64,000 nt of DNA, from positions 3,100,001 to 3,164,000 of the forward strand of contig OZ219989.1 of the NCBI GenBank assembly GCA_964291365.2. The letters run 5' to 3'. Source of the stretch: JBDWFY01 sp964291365. GTDB taxonomy: Bacteria; Pseudomonadota; Alphaproteobacteria; Rhizobiales; Stappiaceae. Both the position numbers and the translations under genes were made by a program. A model generated the notes under the pieces. It searched no databases and was not told the origin of the DNA. It was given only the letters and a program-made list of their open reading frames with translations. Numbering within the stretch: the first letter of the stretch is position 1; the number at the start of each line of letters is the position of its first letter. Shown here in pieces: positions 1 through 9,500 of the stretch.

Positions 1-1823
1 ACCACAATTCCATCATCTTCAACCACATCATCGTCTGCAATTTGTACACTGGTGGTCAAGGACGTAGTTAATGCCGGTAATACGACCTGATGAACAAATG
101 ATTCATCGACAAAATCATTAGACCCATCATTTTCGGTATCCCCGAGTCCAATATTAATTGTGATGTCATTTGCTGGTGCAACCGAAGCATACACCCAAAA
201 CTCAACGGTTTCTCCTTCAACTATACTTATATCACTGATTGCCGTAAAACTAATCATAGGAATTGAGTCTTCAACCACAACAGGTTCGGTTGGAAGTGCA
301 TCATTATCCTCAATGATGACTTCAGTTGTATCAAACGGAGCATTAGCAATCCTATAACCTTCACCTTCCAGGATTGTTGCAATAACTCGACCACTCAACT
401 CTGTTGTTTCATCATCAATCGTTGGTACTTCAATTATGACATCAGTTTTCCCTGTCATGGAGATAGACGTTGGCAATATACTACTAGAGAAGTAATCCCC
501 CCTAGTCGTAACATCCAAATTAATTGTCCGTTCAGTTGGTCTCGACGAAATTATTCTCATTTGTGCGGGACTACCTTCCGTTACTCGCTCCACAATAGAT
601 TCAATTGAAACAATTGTCGCCCCCGCTAGATCCTCTGGGCGTAAATCATCGTTCTCAATTATCACTCTAGCGGTATTATCTGGTGCTGGTGCTACTTGAT
701 ATCCAGTCCCCTCTAAAATTGTCGCAAATACGCGACCACTCCATTCAATCGTTTCATCATCTAAAGTTGGAATTGAAAATGAAGTTTGAAAATTACCATC
801 AAGATTAACTGAGGTTGGGAATGTTGTGTCAGTAGCAAAATAATCTCCAGCGGTGCGAATTTCAATATTAATTGGTGATGACATAAATTGCGTTGATTGA
901 ATTTCAAACCAAGCCTCTTCACCTTCTAATATTGACTCTGCTTGGGCTCTAATTGCTACAATGGCTGGTTCAGTCGAATTATCAACTACTGTAATCTCTA
1001 CCCTATTTTCTGGACTTGGTGCGATTTGATAATCTTCACTTGGTTCTAAAGTTATAATGATACTCCCATTTTCTTGAACTGACGTATCATCTATTGTCGG
1101 TATAGCTATATTTATTTGGCCGGATGCTGACATCGGCAAGTCACCTGGAATTTGAAAATCAGGGGGTAAGAAAATTCGATTAAATTCATACTGAAATCGA
1201 ACTTGACCAAAGAATGGTAAGTTTGTTTTTGCTGTCACAAACGCAGTTTCACCTTCAGTTATAGTTTGATTCGCGGTTTCAAGTAATATCGTGGGTTTCA
1301 AATTTTCAATACTTTCGTTGGTTTCATTCTGTGCAAGCTCAAAGTCAGAGTTTTGTTGGTCACTTCTTGAATCTGACTCTAATCCAATAGTTACCAAATT
1401 ATCTAATCGCTCTGATACTACTATTCCAGCTGGAACACTGTGTTCAGAGAATTTAGCTAAATCCGCGCTAATTTCTGAATCTATTTTGGACACTTCCAAC
1501 ATTTGGAGCATTGTCGGTTTAGTCCCCGCAACAGAAACTTCAATACCAACATGGTAATCGGTGGTTTGTGGTTCTGCTTGGTTGAAGTTATTTGCTTCGC
1601 TTGCTACCAATTGAGTCACATTACCCAGCGTTATCGCAAACACCAAAATAATCGGCAATGACTTGAGTGCTAACCCAAGTTTTCGGCCCAATTCGGCAAA
1701 TTGATTTCCGGTACTGATTTGTGAACCGACAACTGATGCTTCATCAAACAACAGGGTGTGTCCGCAAATTTGGTTTTGATCTTCCAAATGTACCGAACCA
1801 ATTACAGATTTGTGTTTCATCAT
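1..1823 (-). CDS. Large Calx-beta-like repeat surface protein, N-terminal part (runs off the window start)
   Basis: The minus strand is open without a stop from 1823 to the window edge (607 codons). GGAG lies a few bases before the tandem ATGs at 1823 and 1820. The first ~60 residues are polar. A hydrophobic stretch follows (LPIILVFAITLG) and then LVASEA, which looks like a long-leader signal peptide with a cleavage site. From about residue 160 the protein is built of ~95-residue units, each ending in the pattern DDETxExSGRVxATILEG-GY followed by an acidic NDD/DND turn. This resembles Calx-beta and related extracellular beta-sandwich repeats, in which acidic residues bind calcium. The units are alike but not identical. 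An exported adhesin or matrix protein is inferred; its C-terminus, and so its anchoring or secretion route, lies outside the window. Confidence 0.75.
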   Translation of the reverse strand, partial: MMKHKSVIGSVHLEDQNQICGHTLLFDEASVVGSQISTGNQFAELGRKLGLALKSLPIILVFAITLGNVTQLVASEANNFNQAEPQTTDYHVGIEVSVAGTKPTMLQMLEVSKIDSEISADLAKFSEHSVPAGIVVSERLDNLVTIGLESDSRSDQQNSDFELAQNETNESIENLKPTILLETANQTITEGETAFVTAKTNLPFFGQVRFQYEFNRIFLPPDFQIPGDLPMSASGQINIAIPTIDDTSVQENGSIIITLEPSEDYQIAPSPENRVEITVVDNSTEPAIVAIRAQAESILEGEEAWFEIQSTQFMSSPINIEIRTAGDYFATDTTFPTSVNLDGNFQTSFSIPTLDDETIEWSGRVFATILEGTGYQVAPAPDNTARVIIENDDLRPEDLAGATIVSIESIVERVTEGSPAQMRIISSRPTERTINLDVTTRGDYFSSSILPTSISMTGKTDVIIEVPTIDDETTELSGRVIATILEGEGYRIANAPFDTTEVIIEDNDALPTEPVVVEDSIPMISFTAISDISIVEGETVEFWVYASVAPANDITINIGLGDTENDGSNDFVDESFVHQVVLPALTTSLTTSVQIADDDVVEDDGIV

Positions 1824-2856
1824 TTTGCTCCATAACTGCTTTGCAGTTTGTAATTTAAATTTTTGTTAGTGCACCAAGAAAAATTTCCTTGATTCACTAT
1901 TTTAAACCTGTGAACTTCAGGTATTCTTCACATTTTTTAGTCATTCTAACCTAACCTCTTATTACTATATTATTTCTGCACAGAATTTTCAATTTCCTAC
2001 CGGATTATTTTCATTTGATTTCTATTTATAATGTATCATCGGAATGGACAATAAATTCTTAATATGGTCACCTTAATACAATTTGAAAAAAATATAACTG
2101 CGACAAATTAGCACATCCCTAAGATTATCAATTTTGTATTAGTTGTCTTTAAACATCCAAACTTCCAAAATTAAGCCTTTTCAATCTGGATAATGTTGCA
2201 ATTCAGTCAACTTAACGTCATACAACAAAGCATAATTCAGTCAATAGTGATCAAAAACAAATCACCCTAACCCAATTATTTTACAATAGTTTAAATGCGA
2301 CAATTTGTCTCACGTTGACCTGTTTACTAATTCAAACCAAAAATTATTGACACAAATCAATTTGCTCTAAAATAACAATGACTTCTCAATCAACATTTGT
2401 TTACAAAAAAAGTATTATCCAACAAACATTTAGGTCAATAAACAGTTACAATTTTTAATTGTATCAAAGTTTTTTCATCACAATTATAGTGGGTTAAATA
2501 ATTACACAAATAGTCTTGTTGGTTGCAATTTTGAATTTTATTACATATGGTGAAAATTCATTATGAATTGCCATAATGTTTTTTGTTACTATTTGAATCA
2601 ATAATGAATATTTTCATATCAAAAACATAAAACATAATATATATTCAATTAAATTTGCGATTGGTTAATTTCTGCAAGTTTAATAACCTGAATTGCTCAA
2701 AGTATCGTTAATTTTTTACAGGTAAATATAGTTTTATCACTTATGGTATAAAGGTTTATTAGCTCATTTTCAAATCCTCTTTCAATTTACAGTATGTATT
2801 TTTAGATTGATCACTTTGGATCAGTTTTTCACAGCTTGAAAAAAAAATTTAAAACA
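1824..2856. other. AT-rich intergenic region, no gene seen
   Basis: No credible reading frame on either strand. It separates the divergent surface-protein gene from the IS1380-type transposase. It contains two members of a GCGACAA-type palindrome family, at 2099-2113 (half site) and 2296-2312 (nearly complete). The length and very low GC suggest a long regulatory or horizontally acquired spacer. No promoter can be fixed with confidence. Confidence 0.6.
2296..2312. repeat. GCGACAA-type palindrome, imperfect copy
   Basis: TGCGACAATTTGTCTCA is an imperfect palindrome with one mismatch from the perfect copy at 5380-5396. A half copy lies at 2099-2113. Confidence 0.5.
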
Positions 2857-4568
2857 GGGACTGCTTTTTGTTCACTTCGTTGTTATATGAAATTTTAAGT
2901 GCATGTTTTTGCATTCATTGTTGCGTTAACAACGGAGTTAAGGATGAAAAAGCCAAACCCAAAGGCACGAACAAAGAAGACTAAGTCGCCTAATTCAGGG
3001 CAACCAGAGAAGCTGATTTGTTCAGAATTTCAAGGAAAGTCAGTTGAGGTGACGTTTTCACGAATCAATTTAAGCGGTGATGCTGGTTCATTGTTGATTC
3101 GAGAAGCTGAATTGGCAACTGGAATTATGAAGCGACTGTCCAATTGTTTTACTGATAACCGCGATCAACGGATGGTTGTTCATAAATTGGAGACGCAAGT
3201 TCGACAACGGATTACTGGGTTACTACATGGTTGCCCGGATCACAATGATCATGATGAACTTTGTCGGGAGCCAAGTTTTGAATTACTGGTTGATGAGCCT
3301 GGCATTGTGCGAGAAGATTGCAAACCGTTAGGGACTCGCTCGACGATGCGTCGGCTTGATGAAGCCAATCGGCAGATCGCTGATGGTGAACAGAAGAAAC
3401 TTGAGTTTAACCAAGATCAGCATGACTACCAGCTGTTAGAGGATAGCGTTGAGTGGATCAGACGGTTAAAGAGTAAATTGCTGATTATTGACATGGATGC
3501 TACGGCTGATCAATTATATGGTAATCAAGTCGGAGGTGCTTGGAATGGATTTTACCGATATAAATGCTTACTGCCGCTGTTGGCCTTTGTCGGGCCAAAT
3601 CCGGTCTATTGTCGCACCCGAGCTGGAGATGTTGATGGAGCGTTGGGCACCGCGGAAGCGTTGAACAAGATTGTGCCATTCTATCGCCAACGATTTCCAG
3701 AAAAGCTTCCTGTTTTTCGCGCTGATGGTGGTTTTAACCGACCGGAACTGATTTGCACGTGCCACGAGATGGGGCTTCATTTTGCGATTGGTCTTGCCAA
3801 AAATGATGCATTAATGGCACAAATTACACCGCAAATCAAACGTGTTAAAAAGTCTAGCTTGAGCTCGGGGAAAACCAAACGGGTATTCACTGAATTTAAT
3901 TGGACCACTGGCAATGGCAGTTGGGGCGGACAGTTGTTTCGAGTGATTGCCAAAGTTGAGTATATCAATACCAATAATCATCGGAAATTGAATGTTCGAT
4001 TTATGGTGACCAATTTGGATAAGAAGTTTGGTGGTGCTCGCAAGTTATATACTAAACTATACTGCGGTCGGGGCGATGCGGAGAACCGCATCCAAGAGAA
4101 TCAGTATGAATTATTCGGGAGTCGCGTGAGTGCACACAATCTCGAAGCGAATCAAATGCGATTAAATTTTGCCGTTTGTGCTCATAAGGTTGCTAATGCG
4201 ATTCGAACGATTGGTTTTCGCGACACCAAATTAGCCTCGGCAAAGTCAAGCACAATTCGCCGGAAAATACTGAAAACGCCAGCCATTATTAAGCACAGCT
4301 GTCGTCGAGTGTGGATGGATTTTTCCACTGAATTTGCTAGCAAGGATTTGTTTGTGCAGGCAATCAAGAGATTTATGAACTATGGTTCGCGACGACGGGG
4401 GTTAACGGAAGGGGTTGGATAATATCCATCAACACATTATTGAGATTGAATCAAACAAGATCATCTCTTCAACCCTTCCAATCAATAACGCATCATTTGA
4501 AATTTAAATTGGTAAAATGATGCTCAACTCATTCAAAGTCAAACAACCGCACGAAAAGAAGCACCCCC
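2857..4568. mobile_element. Probable IS1380-family insertion sequence, about 1.7 kb
   Basis: The transposase gene sits inside a stretch whose ends are weakly inverted: GGGACTGCTTTTTG on the left and, reading inward on the other strand, GGGGGTGCTTCTTT on the right. About 11 of 17 bases match, and GTTGTT is shared a little further in. The resulting 1.7 kb is the normal size for this family. No target duplication is visible in the five bases on each side (AAACA against ATTGC), so the ends are tentative and the element may be old. Confidence 0.4.
2944..4422 (+). CDS. IS1380-family transposase
   Basis: A 492-residue DDE transposase of the IS1380 family. The start is the ATG at 2944 (MKKPNPKART), because GGAG lies 6 bases before it. 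An upstream in-frame GTG at 2899 has no ribosome site. Family landmarks are visible: LLIIDMDATADQLYG with the first catalytic Asp, then KCLLPLLAFVG, then FRADGGF with a second Asp, and the C-terminal GRGDAENRIQENQYEL block that carries the catalytic Glu, followed by NFAVCAHKVANAIR. The length is normal and no frameshift is seen, so the enzyme may be active. It would move the element by cut and paste. The next gene (4755) is unrelated and lies outside the probable right end. Confidence 0.9.
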   Translation: MKKPNPKARTKKTKSPNSGQPEKLICSEFQGKSVEVTFSRINLSGDAGSLLIREAELATGIMKRLSNCFTDNRDQRMVVHKLETQVRQRITGLLHGCPDHNDHDELCREPSFELLVDEPGIVREDCKPLGTRSTMRRLDEANRQIADGEQKKLEFNQDQHDYQLLEDSVEWIRRLKSKLLIIDMDATADQLYGNQVGGAWNGFYRYKCLLPLLAFVGPNPVYCRTRAGDVDGALGTAEALNKIVPFYRQRFPEKLPVFRADGGFNRPELICTCHEMGLHFAIGLAKNDALMAQITPQIKRVKKSSLSSGKTKRVFTEFNWTTGNGSWGGQLFRVIAKVEYINTNNHRKLNVRFMVTNLDKKFGGARKLYTKLYCGRGDAENRIQENQYELFGSRVSAHNLEANQMRLNFAVCAHKVANAIRTIGFRDTKLASAKSSTIRRKILKTPAIIKHSCRRVWMDFSTEFASKDLFVQAIKRFMNYGSRRRGLTEGVG

Positions 4569-4614
4569 ATTGCTGACTATTGAATGAACCCAGTGCTTCA
4601 AATAATTGAGAATG

Positions 4615-4636
4615 GCGACAAGCGGTAATTTGTCGC
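4615..4636. repeat. GCGACAA/TTGTCGC inverted repeat upstream of the orphan gene
   Basis: Seven-base arms GCGACAA and TTGTCGC are separated by 8 bases. This is the same family as the perfect palindrome at 5380-5396, so one member lies on each side of the gene at 4755-5345. Confidence 0.55.
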
Positions 4637-4754
4637 AACGGAGGAGTTGTATTTTTCGCAAAAATAGGATAAAATTTGACCAAATTTACGCTTTTTGTTC
4701 GCAGCTACTTTGAGCAATCTAGGATAATAACCACGATTCTTTGGAGTAAATGCC

Positions 4755-5345
4755 TTGAAACTGGATATCAATAAAATCAAAGAAAAAGTTGCAATTCCAA
4801 CCGAGAAAAAAGTAGTGTTGTGTTGTTACGGTGCAAACTGTGACGAATTTTTTAATAAAGATTATAATCATTACAATCAATTCATTGGAGAATATGGTCA
4901 ACTAGGTACGGACTTTGACCCCTCTGAAGAATGTTATATGGATTTTGAAAATGTCTGTAAAGTATTTGACACAATGGATCGATTTGTCTTACCCATGCAG
5001 GACAGAGAACGATTGAACAGCGATGATTGGGTGTTATTTGATGTAAAATTGTTGCCTTGTCCTGACTATTACACCATGCCTGTAGTTAAATTTATCTGCC
5101 GTATTGTCAATGAAGATATCCAACACAAATTTATGCAAAATCCATTTTCAAGCACAATGATTCCGCCAGATTTTATAATTTATATGTACATCCCAGAACC
5201 AGTATTAAAAGGCATGAATCAAAAAATAATAAAGAAATTCAGAAAGCTCGCATGGGGTGTTCACAAAGCTTATCGTCGATTTAAGTTTCCCGTTCGCGAT
5301 TTTACGAATGAACAGGAAATTCCCAAAATATTTGGACGGCTTTGA
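4755..5345 (+). CDS. Hypothetical protein, 196 aa
   Basis: Not recognised. The start is a TTG at 4755 with GGAG 8 bases upstream; an ATG at 4750 is closed by a stop after two codons. The product is soluble, with no signal peptide or membrane segment. It has scattered cysteines (LCCYGANC near the N-terminus; EECYMDFENVC), an aromatic and acidic first half, and a basic C-terminal part (QKIIKKFRKLAWGVHKAYRRFKFP) that could bind nucleic acid. Codon use is ordinary for the window. It stands alone between the probable IS right end and the fatty acid hydroxylase gene and is flanked by GCGACAA palindromes. No function is proposed. Confidence 0.55.
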   Translation: MKLDINKIKEKVAIPTEKKVVLCCYGANCDEFFNKDYNHYNQFIGEYGQLGTDFDPSEECYMDFENVCKVFDTMDRFVLPMQDRERLNSDDWVLFDVKLLPCPDYYTMPVVKFICRIVNEDIQHKFMQNPFSSTMIPPDFIIYMYIPEPVLKGMNQKIIKKFRKLAWGVHKAYRRFKFPVRDFTNEQEIPKIFGRL

Positions 5346-5379
5346 ATTAAGATGTAGCTAATTGAATTCAAGACAATTG

Positions 5380-5396
5380 TGCGACAAATTGTCGCA
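5380..5396. repeat. Perfect GCGACAA palindrome
   Basis: TGCGACAA-A-TTGTCGCA is a perfect 8+1+8 palindrome 35 bases after the stop of the orphan gene. As RNA it would form a short hairpin, but an A-rich run follows rather than a T run, so it is not a textbook terminator. Confidence 0.6.
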
Positions 5397-5573
5397 GAGA
5401 AAAAAATGACCTTTTCTCTCAATAATCCACAAAACAAAATCAATTTAGCAAATGAAAGTTATCATTAAGATTTGAAGACACCTAACCAATCTCTTCCAAT
5501 TCAAATCATTTAGGTTTCTTACAAATTAAATAAGTTCAATTCTTCAATTCAAATTATTCAGCATTCAGATATA

Positions 5574-6383
5574 TTATTTCAAATCACTTTCTCTTTGCTT
5601 TGAATAAAAGGGTATTGATAAGGTATAAAAGAGTTTAGTCGATCTATTGGCATCACAGTAATCTAAACCAATTTTCATTTTTTCGTGCCCATCCTGCGGT
5701 TGTGCAGTATAAGTTCCAAAAATTCGATCCCAAATCGACAAACTAAATCCGTAATTTGAATCAGTTTCCTTTACGCGCTGTGAGTGGTGAACCCGATGCA
5801 TATCTGGAGTTACAATAAACAACCGCAAAACTTTTTCTAATGGTGCCGGAAGTCTAATGTTTGTGTGATTAAACATCGCACCACCATTAAGAACTATTTC
5901 AAAGATAATAACTGAAATTGCTGGTGCACCAAGTAGCAAAATGATTACGGATTTCCAAGCCATGGATAACAAAATTTCAATAGGATGAAATCGAATCGCA
6001 GTAGTCACATCCATATCTGGATCAGCGTGATGGACACTATGTACTCGCCATAAAATAGGGATTTTGTGCGACAAATAGTGGGTAAACCAAATTGACCAAT
6101 CTAAAACTAAAAACGCTATCAAAATAGCTATTGGTTGCACGACACCAACGAAATTAAAAAAACCAATTGATTGAGATTCTGCCCAAAGTGCTAATCCATA
6201 CCCACCAAGTGGGAATACAATTCTAACTAATACACTATCCAATATTACAATTGACCAACTCGTAACCCAACGATTACTGCGACCATGCGAAAGTTCACGA
6301 CCTGGGACAAAAAATTCTACAGTTGCCATCAACAAAAAAATGCCGAAAAAACATAATAACCGAACAATATCACCACTTTCCAT
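5574..6383 (-). CDS. Sterol desaturase / fatty acid hydroxylase superfamily protein
   Basis: A 269-residue membrane di-iron hydroxylase. It has several hydrophobic helices in the first 120 residues (for example LLCFFGIFLLMATVEFF). The histidine boxes follow: HYLSH, then HSVHH with ADPDMD after it, and near the C-terminus HRVHHS. A further histidine in FNHTNIRLP fits the eight-His metal site of the superfamily. Known members insert hydroxyl groups or double bonds into lipids, sterols or carotenoids. The substrate here cannot be told. The gene is alone, downstream of and in the same orientation as the RND pump genes with a 166-base gap. No strong ribosome site precedes the ATG at 6383. Confidence 0.85.
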   Translation of the reverse strand: MESGDIVRLLCFFGIFLLMATVEFFVPGRELSHGRSNRWVTSWSIVILDSVLVRIVFPLGGYGLALWAESQSIGFFNFVGVVQPIAILIAFLVLDWSIWFTHYLSHKIPILWRVHSVHHADPDMDVTTAIRFHPIEILLSMAWKSVIILLLGAPAISVIIFEIVLNGGAMFNHTNIRLPAPLEKVLRLFIVTPDMHRVHHSQRVKETDSNYGFSLSIWDRIFGTYTAQPQDGHEKMKIGLDYCDANRSTKLFYTLSIPFYSKQRESDLK

Positions 6384-6549
6384 TCGCTAAATTCCATATT
6401 ACCAATCTAAAATGAGAGCAATTAATTGCACATAATAATCAAAAAATTTGAAGTTCCTTGACCAACCAGAACATTTTGAACCTAAACTGATTTTTGTATT
6501 AATATCCCAAACCAATAGCTAAATAAACAGGTTCACTACCTCAATTCAA

Positions 6550-9500
6550 TTAAGCGACTTCTTCAACTACCATCATATCATTTTCAGTCGGTCTTGACGA
6601 AGACTTGACATTATACAAAGTTCTAAATACCACAAGAAAATCTCTAAACACTCCTATTAATGCTGGAACTAAAAATAATACAATCACCATTGATGTACCT
6701 AAACCAAACACAATTGTAATTGCCATTGGTTTCAGAAATTGTGCCTGAATACTTTGCTCAAATAATAAAGGCATCAACCCAAAAATTGTTGTCATTGAGG
6801 TTAGTATAACTGCTCGTAACCGGTCACAACTTGCACCCACCGCCGCAATTCCTGATGGTTCACCTAGTCTGACTCGATCAACAAATCGATCCATCAGAAT
6901 GATTGAATTGTTAACCAAAATACCACCCAGTCCAAGCAACCCAATCAGACTTAAAATGGTAAGGTCATATCCCATCAAATAATGGCCAACTATCGCACCT
7001 ACTACTCCAAATGGTATGATCGCCATTACCGATGCCGCGCGCCAATAATCAGCAAAAATTCCTGCTAACAACAAATAAATTAAAATTGCGGCAACAATAG
7101 CACCAAGCTGTAATTCAGAAAAACTGCGTTGCTGTTCCTGGGCGCGACCGCCAAAACTATAGTCAATACCATACTTAGCAGCTAATTCTGGTAGTACTGT
7201 CCGATTTAGTTCTGCTGTAATCAATTGATTATTGGTAACTGAATAATCAACATCAGCAGTTACCGAAACCGATAAAATACTATCTTCACGTTGTATAATT
7301 GAAAATCCTTGTCGCTCTTCCAGTGAAACCACTTCTTCAAGGGGAACAAATTCTCCATTATTTGCTAACAATGACATTGACCTAAGTGCGCCAGCTCCAC
7401 TCTCTTCCAATTCTAAGCTAACTCTTATACTTATCTCTTCACCATCTTCCACAAATCGACGTGGTACAGTTCCATCAAAAGAGCTACTTATTTGTTGTCC
7501 CAAACTATCAACCGAGAATCCTAAAGCCCTTCCACGCGGAGTCAATCGCATAACTAGTTCTGGTTTTCCATATGGTAAATTGTCACTAACTCCAGTAACA
7601 CCCGGAAATGCACTCAACGCTTCCTCAACTTCTAATGCCGCTTGCTTTAAAACACCAGGAGGACCTGATTGCAATCTAATATCTAAATCTCTTCCAGGTG
7701 GTCCTCCTCGTCTTTCAGAAATTGCAATTCGCTTTAAACCTGAAATATCAGGTAGCTCTTTTCGCCATTCACGAACAATATCAGGTGTTCTAATCTTTCT
7801 AAATTCAGATGAAACCAGTTGAACCGTAATAGCCGCAAAGTTACTTCCTCGACTACGTCCTGACTCACCAATCGTTGAAAAAGTTGCGACTACCAAGTTG
7901 CCTTCGCCATTAGTTAAATTATTCTCTGCTTTACGTAATGCATTCTCAACCTCCAAAATGCCATTATATGTTGTTTCTTCTGAAATCCCAGCAACAAAGG
8001 ATAGACTAGCTGAAATACTTTCGGCCTCCGGTGAAGGAAAGAACACAAAAGGAACCCGATTCCCTCGTACTAAACCAAAAGCTAAAATAACGCTTGATAA
8101 ACAAATTGCTATCGTCAAATAACGCCACCGATAAGAAACTTTTACCAATGCGTGAAAAGGTTTATCACGGAGGTAATTAAACCCTTGGTCAAAATTCTTA
8201 CGAAACCAACCAGGATCTTCTTCATTTTTTCTGTTACTTTTATTAATTTTTGCAATGTATTCAATTATTGCTTCAATAATAGCACCTAGTCCCAGTGAAA
8301 TTATCAAAATAACCACTTGAAACAATGAGTATCCCAAATTTTGTCGCAACATTCGTAGTGGATCTGCTAAAAAATCAAGACTCGGAGGCACTTCAATGTA
8401 CGCACGACCGCTCAGTGAAGTACAATATAATGCAATGGCACCTGCAATTACCAAATGGCGGAACCAATTCCATCGTTGCATCTTAACTTCTTTAGCTAAT
8501 GAATGGGCCAAGTGACCTGGTAATACAAGAAAGCACTCAATAAACGATGCAATGACTACACAAATTACCACAAAAGGTAAGACACCCATAATTTGTCCGA
8601 TCGTATCTCCTACCAAAAAAATTGGTAAGAATGCCCCAATTGTCGTTAATCCAGCCCCAATAATTGGCACGAACATTTTACCCGCACCACTTTTTGCCGC
8701 TTCATAAGGTCCATCTCCCTGTGCAGAACGTGTCGCGGTATGCTCTCCAACAACAATTGCATCATCAACTATGATTCCTAACATCATGATTAGAGCAAAT
8801 AAGGAAATCATATTGATCGTTTGACCAAACATCCACATAAATCCTAATGTACAGAGGATCGCAACTGGTATCCCTGCCGCGACCCAAAGGGCGATGCGTC
8901 CATTCAGAAAAACAAACAATACGATAACAACAAGTGCTAAACCAGTCAGACCATTATTTACCAGTAAATCTATACGTGCACTTAAAACTTCAGAACGGAC
9001 ATCATATTTTACTATTTTCAACGATTTTGGTAACGTTGGTTCTAGCTCTGCAAGATAATCTTCCAAAATCTGAGCCGATTTCAGCGTATCTGCGGTTAAT
9101 GCCCGAAATACAGTAACCTCTATCGCAGCATTTCCTTCAGAAAACCCTCTGGTTTGACCTGAATTAAATTCTTTCTTGACTGTCGCAATTTCTTTAAGCT
9201 GTAACGATTCTCCTGTAGGAAGTGACCTAATTTCTAAATCAGAAATTGCCGATTGCGAGGTTCCTGATGACAAAGTTCGCAATTGCTTTTCCACGTCGCC
9301 AGATAAATTCCCTGATGGTCTGGTTTTCGAATTACTACTAATGGCTTGTGAAACATCTCGAACCGTTAATCCAAATCGTCGCAAATCGCGTTCGCGCAAA
9401 TTTACACGGACCTCTTCGTCGCGTGCACCTCTAAATGTTACGCGGTCAATCCCACGATTGACGAGATCTTCGCGAATGTCATTGGCAAATCGCTTTAAAG

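Noticed and set aside
160..1557. Plus-strand reading frames at 160-357 and 1291-1557
   Set aside because: They lie antisense within the continuous minus-strand surface-protein frame and have no ribosome sites or recognisable sequence.
1824..2856. tRNA, small RNA or origin in the long AT-rich spacer
   Set aside because: No cloverleaf, no DnaA-box cluster and no conserved hairpin besides the GCGACAA palindromes could be found by eye.
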